Counted from the stretch's first letter, positions 42,866 to 54,800 are shown. The stretch: 64,000 nt of DNA from Auriscalpium vulgare (GCA_019915015.1 JAHBBC010000004.1:1178001-1242000); one strand, 5' to 3'. Translations and numbers: made by a program. The notes: generated from the letters alone by a model not told the origin.

Positions 42866-43740
42866 CGTGAGAGCTCACTGCGCCGATAACCCGCTACGGC
42901 AGCCGAAGGCTTCCTGATGACTTTTCGCGCCGAAGACAAGTGAATCATGATGGAGAAGTGCACCGGTTGACCTTGGTGTTATTTGGCCGAGCCTTCAAGC
43001 TTCATATGGAAGACAGATATGGACGCCACTGATCCAATCCGCTCCTCTCCCGTGGGGCGACGTTGCAGGTATAGTGCGCATCATGAAATGCTATAGGCGA
43101 CGGCATAATTGTCGACTTGATGACAGTCGGTGCGGTGCGGATATTGTGCGCGCAAAGAGAAGATATGTTTTATTTATTGTGCGTGGCCAACAGAAAATAA
43201 CCTGAGCATTGCACTAGATTGAATCAATGCACTAGATTAAATCGAGATTAGCAAACTAGCCGAGTTGTGAATTCGCATGGACGACGTACCGTGCGGAGAG
43301 ATACAGCTGCGCACGATCACGCCGGAGCTCTAGCGAGATGAGCGTGAGCAGCCCCGTCATACTACGCATCACTACATCCGACCGTCGATCGAATATAAAT
43401 CGAGCCCTCGCGATGCGTCGCCACCAAAACCGAAATGCAACTCTTCACCATCATCGCCCTCGCATTGGCCCTGTGCCTCCAAGCTGCGCAAGTTCAATCG
43501 CTGGCAGCCCCGTCGGACAACGACGGCCAGATAGCCGGCGAGTTCCGTCAATAATGCATAAGAGCCGCGGTTGACGAGATGCACTTTGTCTTATGTAGAG
43601 CGCAACAAATTTCGATGGCTTAAACGCTCTGGCGTCAGAGGGCATTTGGGCAAGTAAGCGAAAGTGAGGCACTACACCTGTTACTGCCCGCAGAGCTCAT
43701 AGCGAATCCCCCAGGCTCTGCATTCGGAGGCCGTCAAACT
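42866..43740. repeat. segmental duplication, copy 2 (partner 19.4-20.26 kb)
   Basis: Same order of short conserved blocks as copy 1, with the secreted-peptide gene S2 near its end. The interval 42,380-42,860 between 7-TM copy D and this block holds no gene that I can support. Confidence 0.65.
43435..43657 (+). CDS. tiny secreted-peptide gene S2
   Basis: A TATAAAT box (43,394) lies about 40 bases before the ATG. The signal peptide is MQLFTIIALALALCLQAAQV with cleavage likely after QS. The donor used in S1 reads CAG|AT here instead of CAG|GT. A cryptic donor 19 bases on (GTCAATAA) with the acceptor TTATGTAG keeps phase and gives a mature peptide of about 33 residues that ends FRWLKRSGVRGHLGK before TAA at 43,655-43,657. 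A second donor-like GTAAGC overlaps the end, so a further exon cannot be excluded. The WLKRS motif is shared with S1 and has a Lys-Arg pair suited to Kex2. Family unknown; small secreted peptide of possible signalling or effector type. Confidence 0.45.
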
Positions 43741-44400
43741 CGGCCCAAAGCTCGTATCTTTCTTCTGTAAACATTATATTTGTTAGCATGATACGCCAAG
43801 AGGGCGACGCACAAATAACGTGCCCAGCCAACTAAAAAGCGATTGTGCGCCCACGATGTACTGGAAATTACTGCGCCGAGTGTTCCAGCAACGGCCGTCG
43901 AGTCGACACGGACTTGATGATCCAGATGGACACGACCTTCACTGCGCGCCCCGCCTGTAAAGAAGACAACGGAGGTACTCATCGCCTTGGTCCAGACACG
44001 AACAAGAACTGCGAGATAGGCGTCGGGCATGTTCGAGAAGACACGGGCATGTTCGAAATATGAAACCTTGGGATCAGCGATGACGATCGGCCTAGATGTG
44101 ATCCATGCATTCGAAACAAAACAAAACAAAAAGCGGGGGAAAGGAAGCGGCGCAAAGGCGCTGGGATGAAGACAATGCAAAAATTGGTACCTGCGCACCC
44201 GCCGTTTCTAACCGGCTATCTGCCCAGGGGAGCTCCTCTGCTGCCTATCGCCGTGCATGGCCGCACGCGCAAACAACGAGGAGGACCCGCAGTTATAGAG
44301 AGGGGGTAACGTGGCCTGCACGATCAAGCAAGGGGGCACGGGGATCTGTGCACACTGCGGAGAATCCGATCGATGAGGGGAACAAAGGGACGCATACGGG
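43740..44400. other. no assignable gene
   Basis: A - strand frame (44,198-43,734) and short + strand frames exist, none recognisable. Confidence 0.35.
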
Positions 44401-44419
44401 CAAAACCCCAGAGATGCAT

Positions 44420-46191
44420 GCAGGCAAGCGCGCTCGCAGACGCCCGCCTCGCTCGCCCCCGATTCGCATCTGGGAAGCTCCTGCTCTGCCTAGCGTCGCA
44501 CGTGCGAGCATGTCCGTCATGTGTAGCGAAGGAGCGTACCGCAGAATTCGAATGGGGGGCTGGGCGTGGGGCACGTCGGAGGGTGCAAAGTCTACGATGG
44601 GCTGTGCATGCCAGCGACGATGATGACCTGGGGCCAGATCAACGCGTCGTGAAAAGACCACAATGCAGAAGAAAACAACAGATATGGCATCAATCGAATC
44701 GCACCTCGCGCTCGCAGACGCACGCCCGGCCCGCCCCCAACCATTCGCATCTGGGAAAGCTCCTCCTCGGCCCATCGTCGCATTCGCAACTGTAAGTGTA
44801 CGAAGGGAGTACCGCAGTTATCGAGTGGTGGGGGTGGACGTGAGGCGCGTTGGCCGGTTGGACGGTGGAAGGGATGCGGAAGATGAATGGGAGGTGGACG
44901 TGGGGGAGAGGTGAGAGCAGCGAAAGCTACCAATTCCCACGCCTGCACAAGTAAGTCCGGTAGTAAGTCCGACGGGTGCGATAGGACAAGCAGCTCTATA
45001 CCAACCACCACCTCCCTCGACTTCAGGCGACCAACTCCCTCGCAAGTCGCATTCATATGGCCTCGTCGACGTCGACACCGCTCTCGCATTTACATGCCCT
45101 TATCGACGACGTCCAGCCATGCACATTCGAGGAGCAGAGTCGCAGCGATAGTGTCGAAGGAGGGATGGGATGGGCAGGAAGTTTCACCTGGGTATCTAGG
45201 CTGGTGAGAATTCATGCCCGGTCCACCGCCGCGTCCTGCTCAACGGCATCGTGCCCTGCCCTACCACGCGCTTGTTTCTGCTTTTCGACACCCCTCGTGC
45301 TACGATTTTACAGCAGGTCACTCGTTCAATTAAATTCTTGGTTACGGTGGTCCTCTACAAAGGCACAGCGACGGCTGCTGGTGCTGGTGCGGGCCGGTGG
45401 TCACGGTGACAAGCGCGTAATGCAGCAAAAGTGCACAGCGCGCCAGCAACCTCTGGACCCGCAATGCTGGGAGCGGTGCGTGTGAGGAGCGCGCTGCGGG
45501 CACGCCTCAGGCTTTCGGAACCCGCACGGCTCAGGCGGTATCCTTCACACAGTACTTGCCCGAGCGTCAGGTGCACCAGTGATCCTGGGAGCGTAAGCCT
45601 ATCCCGGGCGGTACGTGTGGGCTTCTTCCAGAGCTGGGCGGCACGCACTAGCTTCTGAGCACCCCGAAAAGTCTGCAGGATAACTGAAGACGTGCGTTGT
45701 TGGCCGTTGCTGCGGAACATCATCTTCTCATAGCTTCGGGCTCTCACAGTCGGCTACCTTGTCGCTTCCGTCGGATAGGCCGCACAGAAATCTGCTCGGA
45801 GCTTATGAATCACGACAGACCGAATGGGTACAGTGAGCAGCGCTTTTGGGTGGCGATTCTGAACAGCAGACCCAGTAGTTGATGCAAACGACCACGACCA
45901 TGGTCGCGAACTTCCCTGTACGTTCAAACATGACGAATACCATCGCGAGCGCTTGCTTATCCCAGCCATCACCAGGGCGGCGTCTCGCAATTGAAACCTC
46001 GTGGTGTACTCCGGGGTCTTCCTCATCCTGGGAGCATGGCCTGCTATTTTCCACACTAGCGCTAGCGTCTTCGGATAGATATCATCGCAGAAGATGACTA
46101 ACAGATGCCCACCTGTCTTAAATGGAGCAACGGCACCTCTTACAAGCTCAACCCACACCCGTCTCTGCGGACTTATCCAAGGTTACCTGCA
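44420..46191. repeat. duplicated block upstream of 7-TM copy E
   Basis: Counterpart of 38,985-40,250: two GC-rich elements (44,428-44,560 and 44,707-44,840), a central part with CACATTCGAGGAGCAGAGTC and CTGCTCAACGGCATCGTGCC, and the promoter leading into the ATG of copy E. It is longer than the 39 kb copy by several hundred bases within 45.25-45.6 kb. No gene inside it could be supported. Confidence 0.7.
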
Positions 46192-47978
46192 ATGACGAAC
46201 TGGAAAAACCCTACCACTCTCGTGGAGGACTACTGTGCGTACTCTCCAGATTCCCAATGCCCATCGCTTACTTGACACGCTCGCAAAGTGGCATACCTCA
46301 AATTGGCCCACGTCTTGATGGGCATTGTTATGTAGGCACTACCCGGCTATCTACTAGTAACCGTTATCCCCCTGACGTGTGTGGCGACGACTTCTTGCAG
46401 CTGGGAGTTCGTCGTGACATGTCATTTCGAGCTCGCCGTTCTCTTCGGGCGCCGACAGTACCGATGGACAATTTGGATATACGTGTGGTGCAGGATAACT
46501 GCGGTCCTCAGCTTCGTATGCATCGTCATAGTATGGGACACTCCCGTAACCACGAATTGCAGAGTGCGTGACTTTGCTAGACCCTGCCTTCCTTGTGATT
46601 TTAACGTTATATATGCTAGGAGTGGGCTGTAGCAATCTTCGTCAGTAATTCGCTGTTCGATGTCACACCCGTGGAAGTCGATATTGACGAGTCTGTGCAG
46701 TCATTTGGATATTCTAGCCAGGGCCTCGCCTCGTTGATCATTGTCCTGCGAATGTGAGTTCGCATATCCTTATGGCCTGAACATGCTGATGATTATGACA
46801 GAATGGCAATCTGGGAACGTAGGGTCTTCATATGTGGACTTGCAATCGCTCTTTGGCTTGGGAGTAGTGCACTGAATATCCACCGTACGTCTGCTGCTCT
46901 CATTCCTCGATATTTGCATGCTCAAATTATACTAGACATCACAATAGTGAGTGTCAGTCGCATGACGTCTATTCATCTGAGTCATTCAATTGTGATGCAT
47001 ATACATCAGGTCCGCTCAACATTCCAACCTCTGGGCGGCGTCTGCCTACCCTGGGACACGGACAACAGCTTGGCTAACGGCATCGGCATCCTCATCTCCG
47101 ACATTGGCCTCCTCGCCATTATGCTCGCCGGCATACTGCAACATCACCCATTTGGCGCAATAAAGCTCTTGGGCCCACACAGCCTATGGGGCCTTCTGTG
47201 GCACCAGGTGGGCAGACATCTTGTCCGATGAGCATACTCTCGAGCGTTGACGGGTTGGCGCAGAGTTTGACGTGGCTCGCGTTTGCCTCGCTAGGTGAAA
47301 TCCCTGCTCTGGTGGGTGACCTCCGTGATGAAGCAACGCTGCACGCACCCTAATATGCCTGTACGCGCTTTCCTAGGTGCTTGTGGGCTTGAATCTCAAC
47401 GGTGCGCACACCGGACAACTTTGATATCAAGAGATACTGATTATCCTGCTCGCGGAACCAGATGCAATAAATCTGGTGCGTACTCTGAACGCCGGAAGCC
47501 CTGTCGATGATGCCTGATGTACGTTGTAGATGCTCCCAACGACCATGGGTAAGCACACGTCGATGCGCAGAACGACGCCACCAGCTCATATTCCGTACCC
47601 GTCGTGGCGACAACAGTCGCAGTTTTGTCTGTAGGCGCAACACGGATGTACAGGTCACTCTATACCTACAAGCCCGTCACTGAGTTTCAGTGCGTATCCA
47701 CTCGTCTCACCGGCCTACTCGTCCCCACTCACTCTTACTCTGCGCGCAGCCTCACAAACACGAGCAAGCGCACGCCAATCGGAGAGGCAGTGCGCTTCCG
47801 CCGCACGCAGACCGTGCACCGTGACGACAGCGCGTCCGTCGCTGACTCCGGTGCGGCGACGGGCCTGCCGATGAGCAGGATACACGTGGGCTTCGACGGC
47901 GCGCTGGATGCGGAACGCGACAAAGGCTCCCCGCAGCAATCAAACGAGTTCGAGATGGCTGAGCTCGTATCGGTTTGA
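46192..47978 (+). CDS. seven-transmembrane family protein, copy E (longest tail)
   Basis: Fourteen exons in frame, 340 residues: 46,192-234, 46,289-331, 46,401-563, 46,620-640, 46,701-753, 46,802-884, 46,936-946, 47,010-207, 47,264-311, 47,377-401, 47,462-475, 47,530-548, 47,617-689, 47,750-978. Begins MTNWKNPTTLVEDYLAYLKL. TM segments lie at about residues 18-35, 50-72, 84-107, 115-135, 158-178, 206-229 and 235-257. The TM1-TM2 loop has FELAVLFGRRQYRW; TM7 ends VGATRMYRSLYTY. The cytoplasmic tail (about 77 residues) is polar, with several Ser/Thr next to Arg (TSKRTPIGEAVRFRRTQ) and an acidic end. Topology is like a receptor, but it has no STE3, DRY or other known GPCR signature. Most diverged from the A/C/D lineage. 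Confidence 0.8.
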
Positions 47979-50063
47979 GATTCCAGGATGTCGCTAGGGT
48001 GATACGGAATAAGAGGATTTTAGTAGCGAATTTTATGTAACAACAAACAATTCGTCTAGCATGCCAGATTGAGATTTGGCTCTGGTCGATCCACGCATGG
48101 GCAAAGCGCGAGCGGCTTCATCTGATATTTAGCACCCCGTCGCGCGACGGCTTGGGGGTGGCGAGTCGCAGAAACCGCAGCCCGTATTGCAAATAGAGCG
48201 GGTGACCGTCCTGATCTTGGCTTCCGCGCCACACTCGTCGAGGGCGCTCAGTTTATTTATTACCCACATATAGTGACCGCACGGGACAAGGCAAAATATT
48301 GGCCGCTATACATACAATGTCAACAGACACAATATAGGACAGAATGAGCAGAAGAAAAATAACGACTGATGCGCGATGCGCTTCCCCGACTTCACACGAA
48401 GTGTGGAGGAGGGCTTATCTGCGCTGAACAAGTGACGGCTCTACAAGCAGTTTTCCCGCCGTTTTCCCGCCGTGGGATATTAGTTTTTGTGGCTGTGAAC
48501 TCCGGGTATCCGGGTAGATGGATTCCGACTCGCTGGCCGTCTGTCTCCGCCTCCGTGTTCATCTCTTGCTCTCGTGTTGTGGTCTTTCCCTCTCGTGTTG
48601 TGGCCTTTAGCTCTCTTCTAGCGTCACCGTCGTCGGCATCAACATCTTCGGCAACAACGATTGCATGCACTTTGGACTGCATTGCACCTCTCAACCCCTT
48701 CTTTTTCTCTTGTGCTCTCGTCCACATCTGTCGCTCTCGCCTGTCGGTCGCCACGTCGTTTGTCGGATCATCGCCACGCGGGATCGTTTGCTGTATGTAC
48801 CAGGTGAGATGTTTGTTGGCTTTTGATTGTGACTTTTATGGCTTCGAATGGGGCCGATGATGTCCATTGGGCGTTGCATATCGCTGTATGTCACAGCACA
48901 TACGATTTAGGTGCATTGAGTGGTCGAGCAGGGACGGTGCAGGGTCTGGCTAGAGTTATCTAGCCGGTGTTTGCGTGCGTCGGGCGGCGACGTCTGGTAT
49001 GTGGCTAACTCTGTGGACATTGTGCGCACCCGCTATCGTTTGGACGAGCCTACATCCCCTGCGTGTCTGAATTCATCTTCGTCTCCCAATATTATCGCTA
49101 TCGCGCTTCATCCTGCTCTTGCAGCTATTGCGCACGATCTTGTTTGCGGGTGCCGCGCTGCCTATTTTGCAGAGTGGGTCATCGTCCGCCATCGGACGAC
49201 GTTCATTCGTGTCTTTGAGGTTTGAGTGTTCTCTTCTTGGTTTGTTATGTCAATTTCTTCTGGTTGATGGCATTATGTACTATTACTGATCGTTTGTTTT
49301 CTAGTGTCGCTTTCAGAATTGTCCTCACCAACATCATTCGCCAACTTTCGCAAACATTTATACCTTCGGTTTTGCATCTGTCGTCAACTATCAATCCCGA
49401 CTCTTGGTCAAGTCATCTCTTGTCATATAGTACAATGGTGTTTCTCTTTTGATTGTGTTTCATATGCTGATTGTATACCTTTTTGTTTTGATTATCAATA
49501 CAGTAAGGCACTCAACACTGCCATTACAATCTGGAACATTGCCCTTCTGTTTGGTTAGTCCATCACGTTGTTACTGTAGTATGGGTTTCCTAACTTATGC
49601 ATCCTGCTCAGTCAACACTGCAGCACTTATACACTGCTTTCTTTTGTCACAGTTCCTGTGATTTGCCTTTTCAACATATAGCTTCATTTCTATAGGCATT
49701 GAATTGTGTATATAAATCAGAAAAAATGGATGTGATGAACTATCTCTCTGTTAATCATGATAGGGTTGCTTTGCTACTTTCGCGCTGACGACTTGATACG
49801 CTCTACTTAGCTCCTGCATTATGCCCCGTCTTACCTCATATTCTCTTCTCTTTGACATCCTCGCAATACACTTGCTTGACTGTCTATCGGTCTGTCCATG
49901 AATTCCGTCGAGTCAGAAAAAAAAATACAAAATACGATCCTCAAATCTCAAACATAGCGAAGTCGGGGACCGGCGCCCGCGCCGCTACTTGTTTTTTAGT
50001 AGCTGCCGCTACGAGTCCTGGAGTCGCTGTCGGCTTTTTGCTGCACGTCGGAGCTGCATACCC
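47979..50063. other. gene-free, T-rich stretch
   Basis: No supportable gene. From about 48.9 to 49.95 kb the + strand becomes T-rich and AT-rich with short hydrophobic chance frames. CTCTCGTGTTGTGG is directly repeated at about 48,570 and 48,590. A poly-A run lies at 49,917. Composition differs from all flanking genes and may mark an old insertion. Confidence 0.5.
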
Positions 50064-51818
50064 TTAGGGTTCTTCCGCGTCCTCGTCTCCCGCATCCTCG
50101 TCTCCCGTATCCTCCCCTCCCCACCATATCTCCATTCCCGGCACCGCCTCCTCCAGCACGCGTACACATTCCTCGTCCACGATCGACCACGACAAATCGA
50201 GCACCTCCAACACGTAACCACACCGCGCGCGTTCGGCCAGGCACAGCGGCAGCGCCTCAGCCAACGTCTTGCCGCCTTTTCCTAGTGTCCCGAAATCAAC
50301 CTCACCAATCGTCAAGGTCGACAGCGTTGGGAGGAAGCACCGTGGAGCGTCGTCATCGGCGGGCGGGTCGCAGTTGCGGTCGCGGTCGGCGTCGACGGCG
50401 GCGGGACGGGGCGATAGCGCAGCACACAGCGCAATGGCTGCGTTGTACTCCACGAAGACGCTCTGTACCTTGGGCGTGGAACCCAACGAGTCCAACCAGG
50501 CGTCCGAAACGGACCTCACAACTAGTTCCTCCACGTGCTCTAATGGTGCTGCCTTGAGAGCCATCTGAACAAGCCCCTCTTGAACCCAGGCTGGGTGTCG
50601 TGGCTTACGGAATACAACGGAGATAGAGATGGTGGGCTCTTCTTTGTCGCACCGGGCAATCATCGCGGCATAATATTTCTCCTCCTTTGACGGATTCGCG
50701 GTTTCCATTGCTCTGAGGTACGTTACCTGTTTCGATGCCATGTTGGCGCAGGCAAAGGCCATTGAGAAGACTTGGTTGCACAAGATAGCGTCGGCATATT
50801 CGTGGACGAGTTCCACTAAGATCGAGGCCGACGGAAGCGCAAGGTGAGCGAGGATGCCCCGTACGCGCATGATGTTCATTCCAAGGCAGAACATGCGCAA
50901 CTTGGGAAGCGTGACAATGCGAAGCGGTGCATTCGGGAATGGATCCTCGGTTTGGATGTCGAGGTAGAGTCGAAGCTCCTCTAGCGCGTGCATACGCTCC
51001 AACGCATCAAGGACGGCGCCTCGCCGCGTACCGAAGGTACCGAAGGTAAGATCTATTGGCGATGTTAAGCTGAGGACAACGAGATTCGCCAAGAGCGGCG
51101 ACGTCCATGGCAGGTGGCGAGTCGTGGTCACATACAGGAACCGCAGGGCCGGTGCGCCTGTGCCATTAACAAAGAGGTCGTCCGTTGGCGCCTCCGGGGT
51201 GGTGAGGTCGAGCATGAGAGCGCGCAGGCATGGCGCGCGACCGCGCAGCGCAGGGAACACGGTGCTGGTGGTGTGGAGGTGAAGGCGGGCTGTCCGAGTA
51301 AGGTTGGTGCGGATATGGGCAAGCTCGTTCGGGCGCAGCGGCACATCGAGGGGATCGGGGGATGACTGAATGGTGAGGGGCATGGACTGGGCACGGGAGA
51401 GAAGCGTGTTGGCCCAGCGTTCGCCGAATGTGAAAGGGATCGTGATATTGGCCGCCCAAAGAGAAGGGTCTTGTAGGGCAACGTACCGCCAGCGCTGGCA
51501 GACGTGCGTGACTGCTAGCCATCCAAGTGCCGGCGGAGTAGATTTCCTATGCCAAAGTTTTTGGGCCGCGCAGGGTTCGTCGATCTGAGAGAGGGCGTGG
51601 AAGATGAGGGTAAGAATCTCGGGCGGCAGGCGCATGATGAGGATAGAACGCGGTCGCGATCGCAGGTGCGTGCGCAAAGAGACACAGGACTCCTCTGCGT
51701 GTCGAGTTCTTATCTGGGATGACAGTACGACACTAAAATCCTGCTGAGCTTCATCGGGCTGAGAGTTTGCCGGCTTTTTCGTGCCAGGACGTGCCGCACT
51801 GCGTCGACTCGGAGACAT
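50064..51818 (-). CDS. F-box protein with LRR-like body (FBX1)
   Basis: Single uninterrupted frame of 584 residues from the ATG at 51,818. After a basic, disordered N-terminus the F-box reads MRLPPEILTLIFHAL (about residues 62-76), then LGWLAVTHVCQRWRYVALQD and PSLWAANITIPFTFGERW, the usual basidiomycete F-box-like core. The remainder has irregular leucine-rich repeats (LPWTSPLLANLVVLSLTSP; LEELRLYLDIQTEDPFP). Such proteins bind Skp1 through the F-box and choose substrates for SCF ubiquitin ligases; the target is unknown. It is a paralogue of the F-box gene at 61.7-63.4 kb. An internal start at the F-box itself is possible. It is intronless, as is common in this family. Confidence 0.85.
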   Translation of the reverse strand: MSPSRRSAARPGTKKPANSQPDEAQQDFSVVLSSQIRTRHAEESCVSLRTHLRSRPRSILIMRLPPEILTLIFHALSQIDEPCAAQKLWHRKSTPPALGWLAVTHVCQRWRYVALQDPSLWAANITIPFTFGERWANTLLSRAQSMPLTIQSSPDPLDVPLRPNELAHIRTNLTRTARLHLHTTSTVFPALRGRAPCLRALMLDLTTPEAPTDDLFVNGTGAPALRFLYVTTTRHLPWTSPLLANLVVLSLTSPIDLTFGTFGTRRGAVLDALERMHALEELRLYLDIQTEDPFPNAPLRIVTLPKLRMFCLGMNIMRVRGILAHLALPSASILVELVHEYADAILCNQVFSMAFACANMASKQVTYLRAMETANPSKEEKYYAAMIARCDKEEPTISISVVFRKPRHPAWVQEGLVQMALKAAPLEHVEELVVRSVSDAWLDSLGSTPKVQSVFVEYNAAIALCAALSPRPAAVDADRDRNCDPPADDDAPRCFLPTLSTLTIGEVDFGTLGKGGKTLAEALPLCLAERARCGYVLEVLDLSWSIVDEECVRVLEEAVPGMEIWWGGEDTGDEDAGDEDAEEP

Positions 51819-54800
51819 ACGCGCTGTGCTGTGACGGTTGGTCAGAAAGACTGTGCAGCCGATCTCGATGTACGAACCCTTAGTCCTTATGCTGTTCTGA
51901 ACAACTGAAGATTCGATGGTAGGCTTGTCTTCCGAGAGAACGAAGGGGTATTCGATGTCGGATCGGTTGACGAAGAGGCCGCGCTAGTATCGATTTTGTC
52001 TTCTCACGCCTCTTGTAGCAACTCAAATGACACTATAGGATAATTTATTCAGATTTCGTGCGATCGTTTTTGCGCAAAAGGCCGCAGCGCGGCGGATGAG
52101 TACACTTGTCTCGTATTATGGTGTAAGTATACGTGGCGAAGGGTGCACATTTCGGATCGCCCACGTTCCACAGATCCAAGCATGAACGCGCATAGTATAT
52201 GCGTACGGTAGGGGCAGAGACCGAAGTTCGGCATCCGTGCTTAGAGAAACAGTGAAGCTTGCACTAAGCAATGCTTCCCAGAAATGGCGTTCCAGGCGTA
52301 ACACGGGAGAGGCGCACGGTTGAATCGCCTCGGTCGAGCGCAAGCGTAGCGTCCGGTAGATAATCTGCAGCTGGCTCAATATCCATGGGTCTAGAACTCG
52401 AGTAATGAACGATAAAGACACTCACAATGTACCGCTTATAGGCAGGATGTTGCCGGACTTTGCGATGAGCGAGTTCGGGCATCTTGGTCGCGGGCAAGTA
52501 TCGTCAAGGCCAACTGTGCACGCAGGCAACGCTACGCTATGGGTCTGTGGGCTTGGGTGTCCCGTAGCAGATTATCAACCATCATGCATCAATCGGATGT
52601 TAGGCAGCGCTTACAATTTTCTGCATTACGGCCGAGTACAAGTTTACAAGACGCTCGGAGCGCATGTCCACTCGTGTTGAGGCCCAAAATCAGAGTGCTG
52701 GCACTGTACGCAGCAAATCCGAGCAACTAGGATGGACACGGACGCCGCAACCTATACACCGCGACCTTCCCCAGCTACAAATCCAAACGGAGATCTATCC
52801 CAATTCGTAGCGGCGCATCTACGCCGAGGAGAATGGGAGGGAGACACCGCCAAATAGAGCTTGGGGATGCAGGCTGTGCTGATTGGGACGGGTGGGGAGA
52901 GCAGGAGAGCAGGAGAGCAGGAGTACGGTAGTTGGTGAGGAGCTGGGTGGCGTACGCGAAGATTACAATGAATGCGGTGGTATGCATGAAGATCGGGTCA
53001 GCTGGATGTCCTCGAGAGGGAATGTAACCTCCAACTTACCAACCAAGGTCCGACGATGTCGCCTCAATCAACTCGAACGTAGATCATGGCATTCTCCCTC
53101 CTCGCAGAAGCACGCCGGGCGCACCATCTCCTCTTGATGTCTTCACAGTCGGCCTTCACAGCGTGGTGCAGGGCAGCGGCCGTCAAGTGGGACGAGGAGA
53201 GTATGCATCGACTAGATAGTGGGCATGCTCGGTGCAGCGATGGGTCACCATGTTCGAACGAAGGGTAAAGTCGAGGCTGGAGGATAGGATACTGCCTAGT
53301 CAGAGTCTGCGAGGAGTTTGGTGAGGAGACCCGAGAGCGCTGCGCCAGACCCCGGACACCATTGTCCGCGCGCTCGTGCCGAATTTTGGCCGAGAGCTCT
53401 TCGTTCTTTCCTGTCGTTCAAGTCCTTAGGTGGCGGGTTGCGCGAAAAAGACTGCCGACGCTCAGAGTAAAGTCAAGAACTCGCTGGGCGTCCTTGCAAT
53501 TTTGGGAGGGCACCCACGATCCTAAGAATTTGAATCGGCGCGTAAAGCTGCACTTGCTGCGCGTCGCGTCGCGCCTCTCATCTCGACTCATCACCTGTCT
53601 ATTGACTATAATTCCTGCCTCCTAGTTCATGCTCTGTCCTCTGTCCAAGTGCTTCTGTTGGTATTCGGGGAAAATTCTGAGATTCCTATGCTCTCCTGGG
53701 GACACAGCAGTGACAGCACCGAACATATGCGCTGCAGGTGCGTCTGGGAAAATTGAAGAGTTTGTTTGGTATATGCGGATCGCGCAGCCTATTCGGTGCG
53801 TTTCTCCAGACATATAACCGTGACTGTGTGCTTGGTTTGTCAACTGGATTTCGTCAGTAGATGCCCACCAGACGAACTGCGATCAAACGAGGACTTTGTA
53901 CGCGTTCTCTTCTTATCCCTCCTAGCACTTTTTGATGAAACTGTGATAACCTCCGTCTACCTAGGAGCCTAGTACATGCACTGCCTGCCCAACTCTCGTA
54001 CGTTAGTCGGCCTCATGTCCGTCTGGGCTGATGAATAGTTATCGGCAACAGGGCCCCGCGAACCTCATCCCACCCATTGACTACGTGCATCTTTACCTTA
54101 CGATATGCTGGCTCTTTCCCGCGCGCGGTTGGCCCTACCCGCCTCTATGTCTGATCTCCCACGGCAAGCCAACTCGTCCACATGGCAACTCAGTGCGCGC
54201 CGCGCCTAGTAGCCCTTGGCGCCGATGTTGCTTTACGCTCGTTCGCCTTCGCGCGTCGGCAGTAGCTTGAATTGTGCGCACGTCCGCGACGCCCGGAAAG
54301 CGCGCAATCTCCAGACTCCTACCTAACGCACAGGTACCGCGCGTGCATACGAGATGTGCCCCACCATCGTGAGCAATATTGAACTCATCTACTCTGCGGA
54401 TGGGATCTAACGAATACAGATCGATAGCAAACCCCGTGCGCATCGCGTAGGGCGACCCAGGGGGCGGGGAGGGGCGGGTCTTGTGCGGGACCTCATCACA
54501 TCAGCATACGCGCGAGCTTCCCCCGGACCTGAGCGCGTGGTGGTGAAACATTTCCCCAGTAAGTCTCTCTCCAGTGAGCGCTCCATGTCGGATGTTCTGA
54601 CCGCACCACAGGCATCACTGGCGCAGGCTGAGCGTCGGAGGGCCTTCTGACGCACGCATGGCGGCCATGGCTCGCCATGCGATCTCAGCGTGCGTTATCA
54701 ACATTATCTAGAACGTCCGATCAAGCTCTAATAACTGCCTCACTATCGTCAGAATAGCATCATCTAGGGTTGACTTCGCGCGGACGTTCCTTAGCACCGC

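Noticed and set aside
19943..47978. Mating-type B (pheromone/receptor) locus
   Set aside because: The 7-TM proteins lack STE3 features and the small peptides lack a C-terminal CAAX box, so the resemblance is in layout only.
48140..48190. Short similarity to the F-box gene (LRFLRLATP on the - strand)
   Set aside because: Only about ten residues; too short to call an F-box remnant.
53880..53970. Hydrophobic frame resembling the first helix of a drug-type MFS transporter
   Set aside because: A single helix without any following motif or splice-consistent exon.
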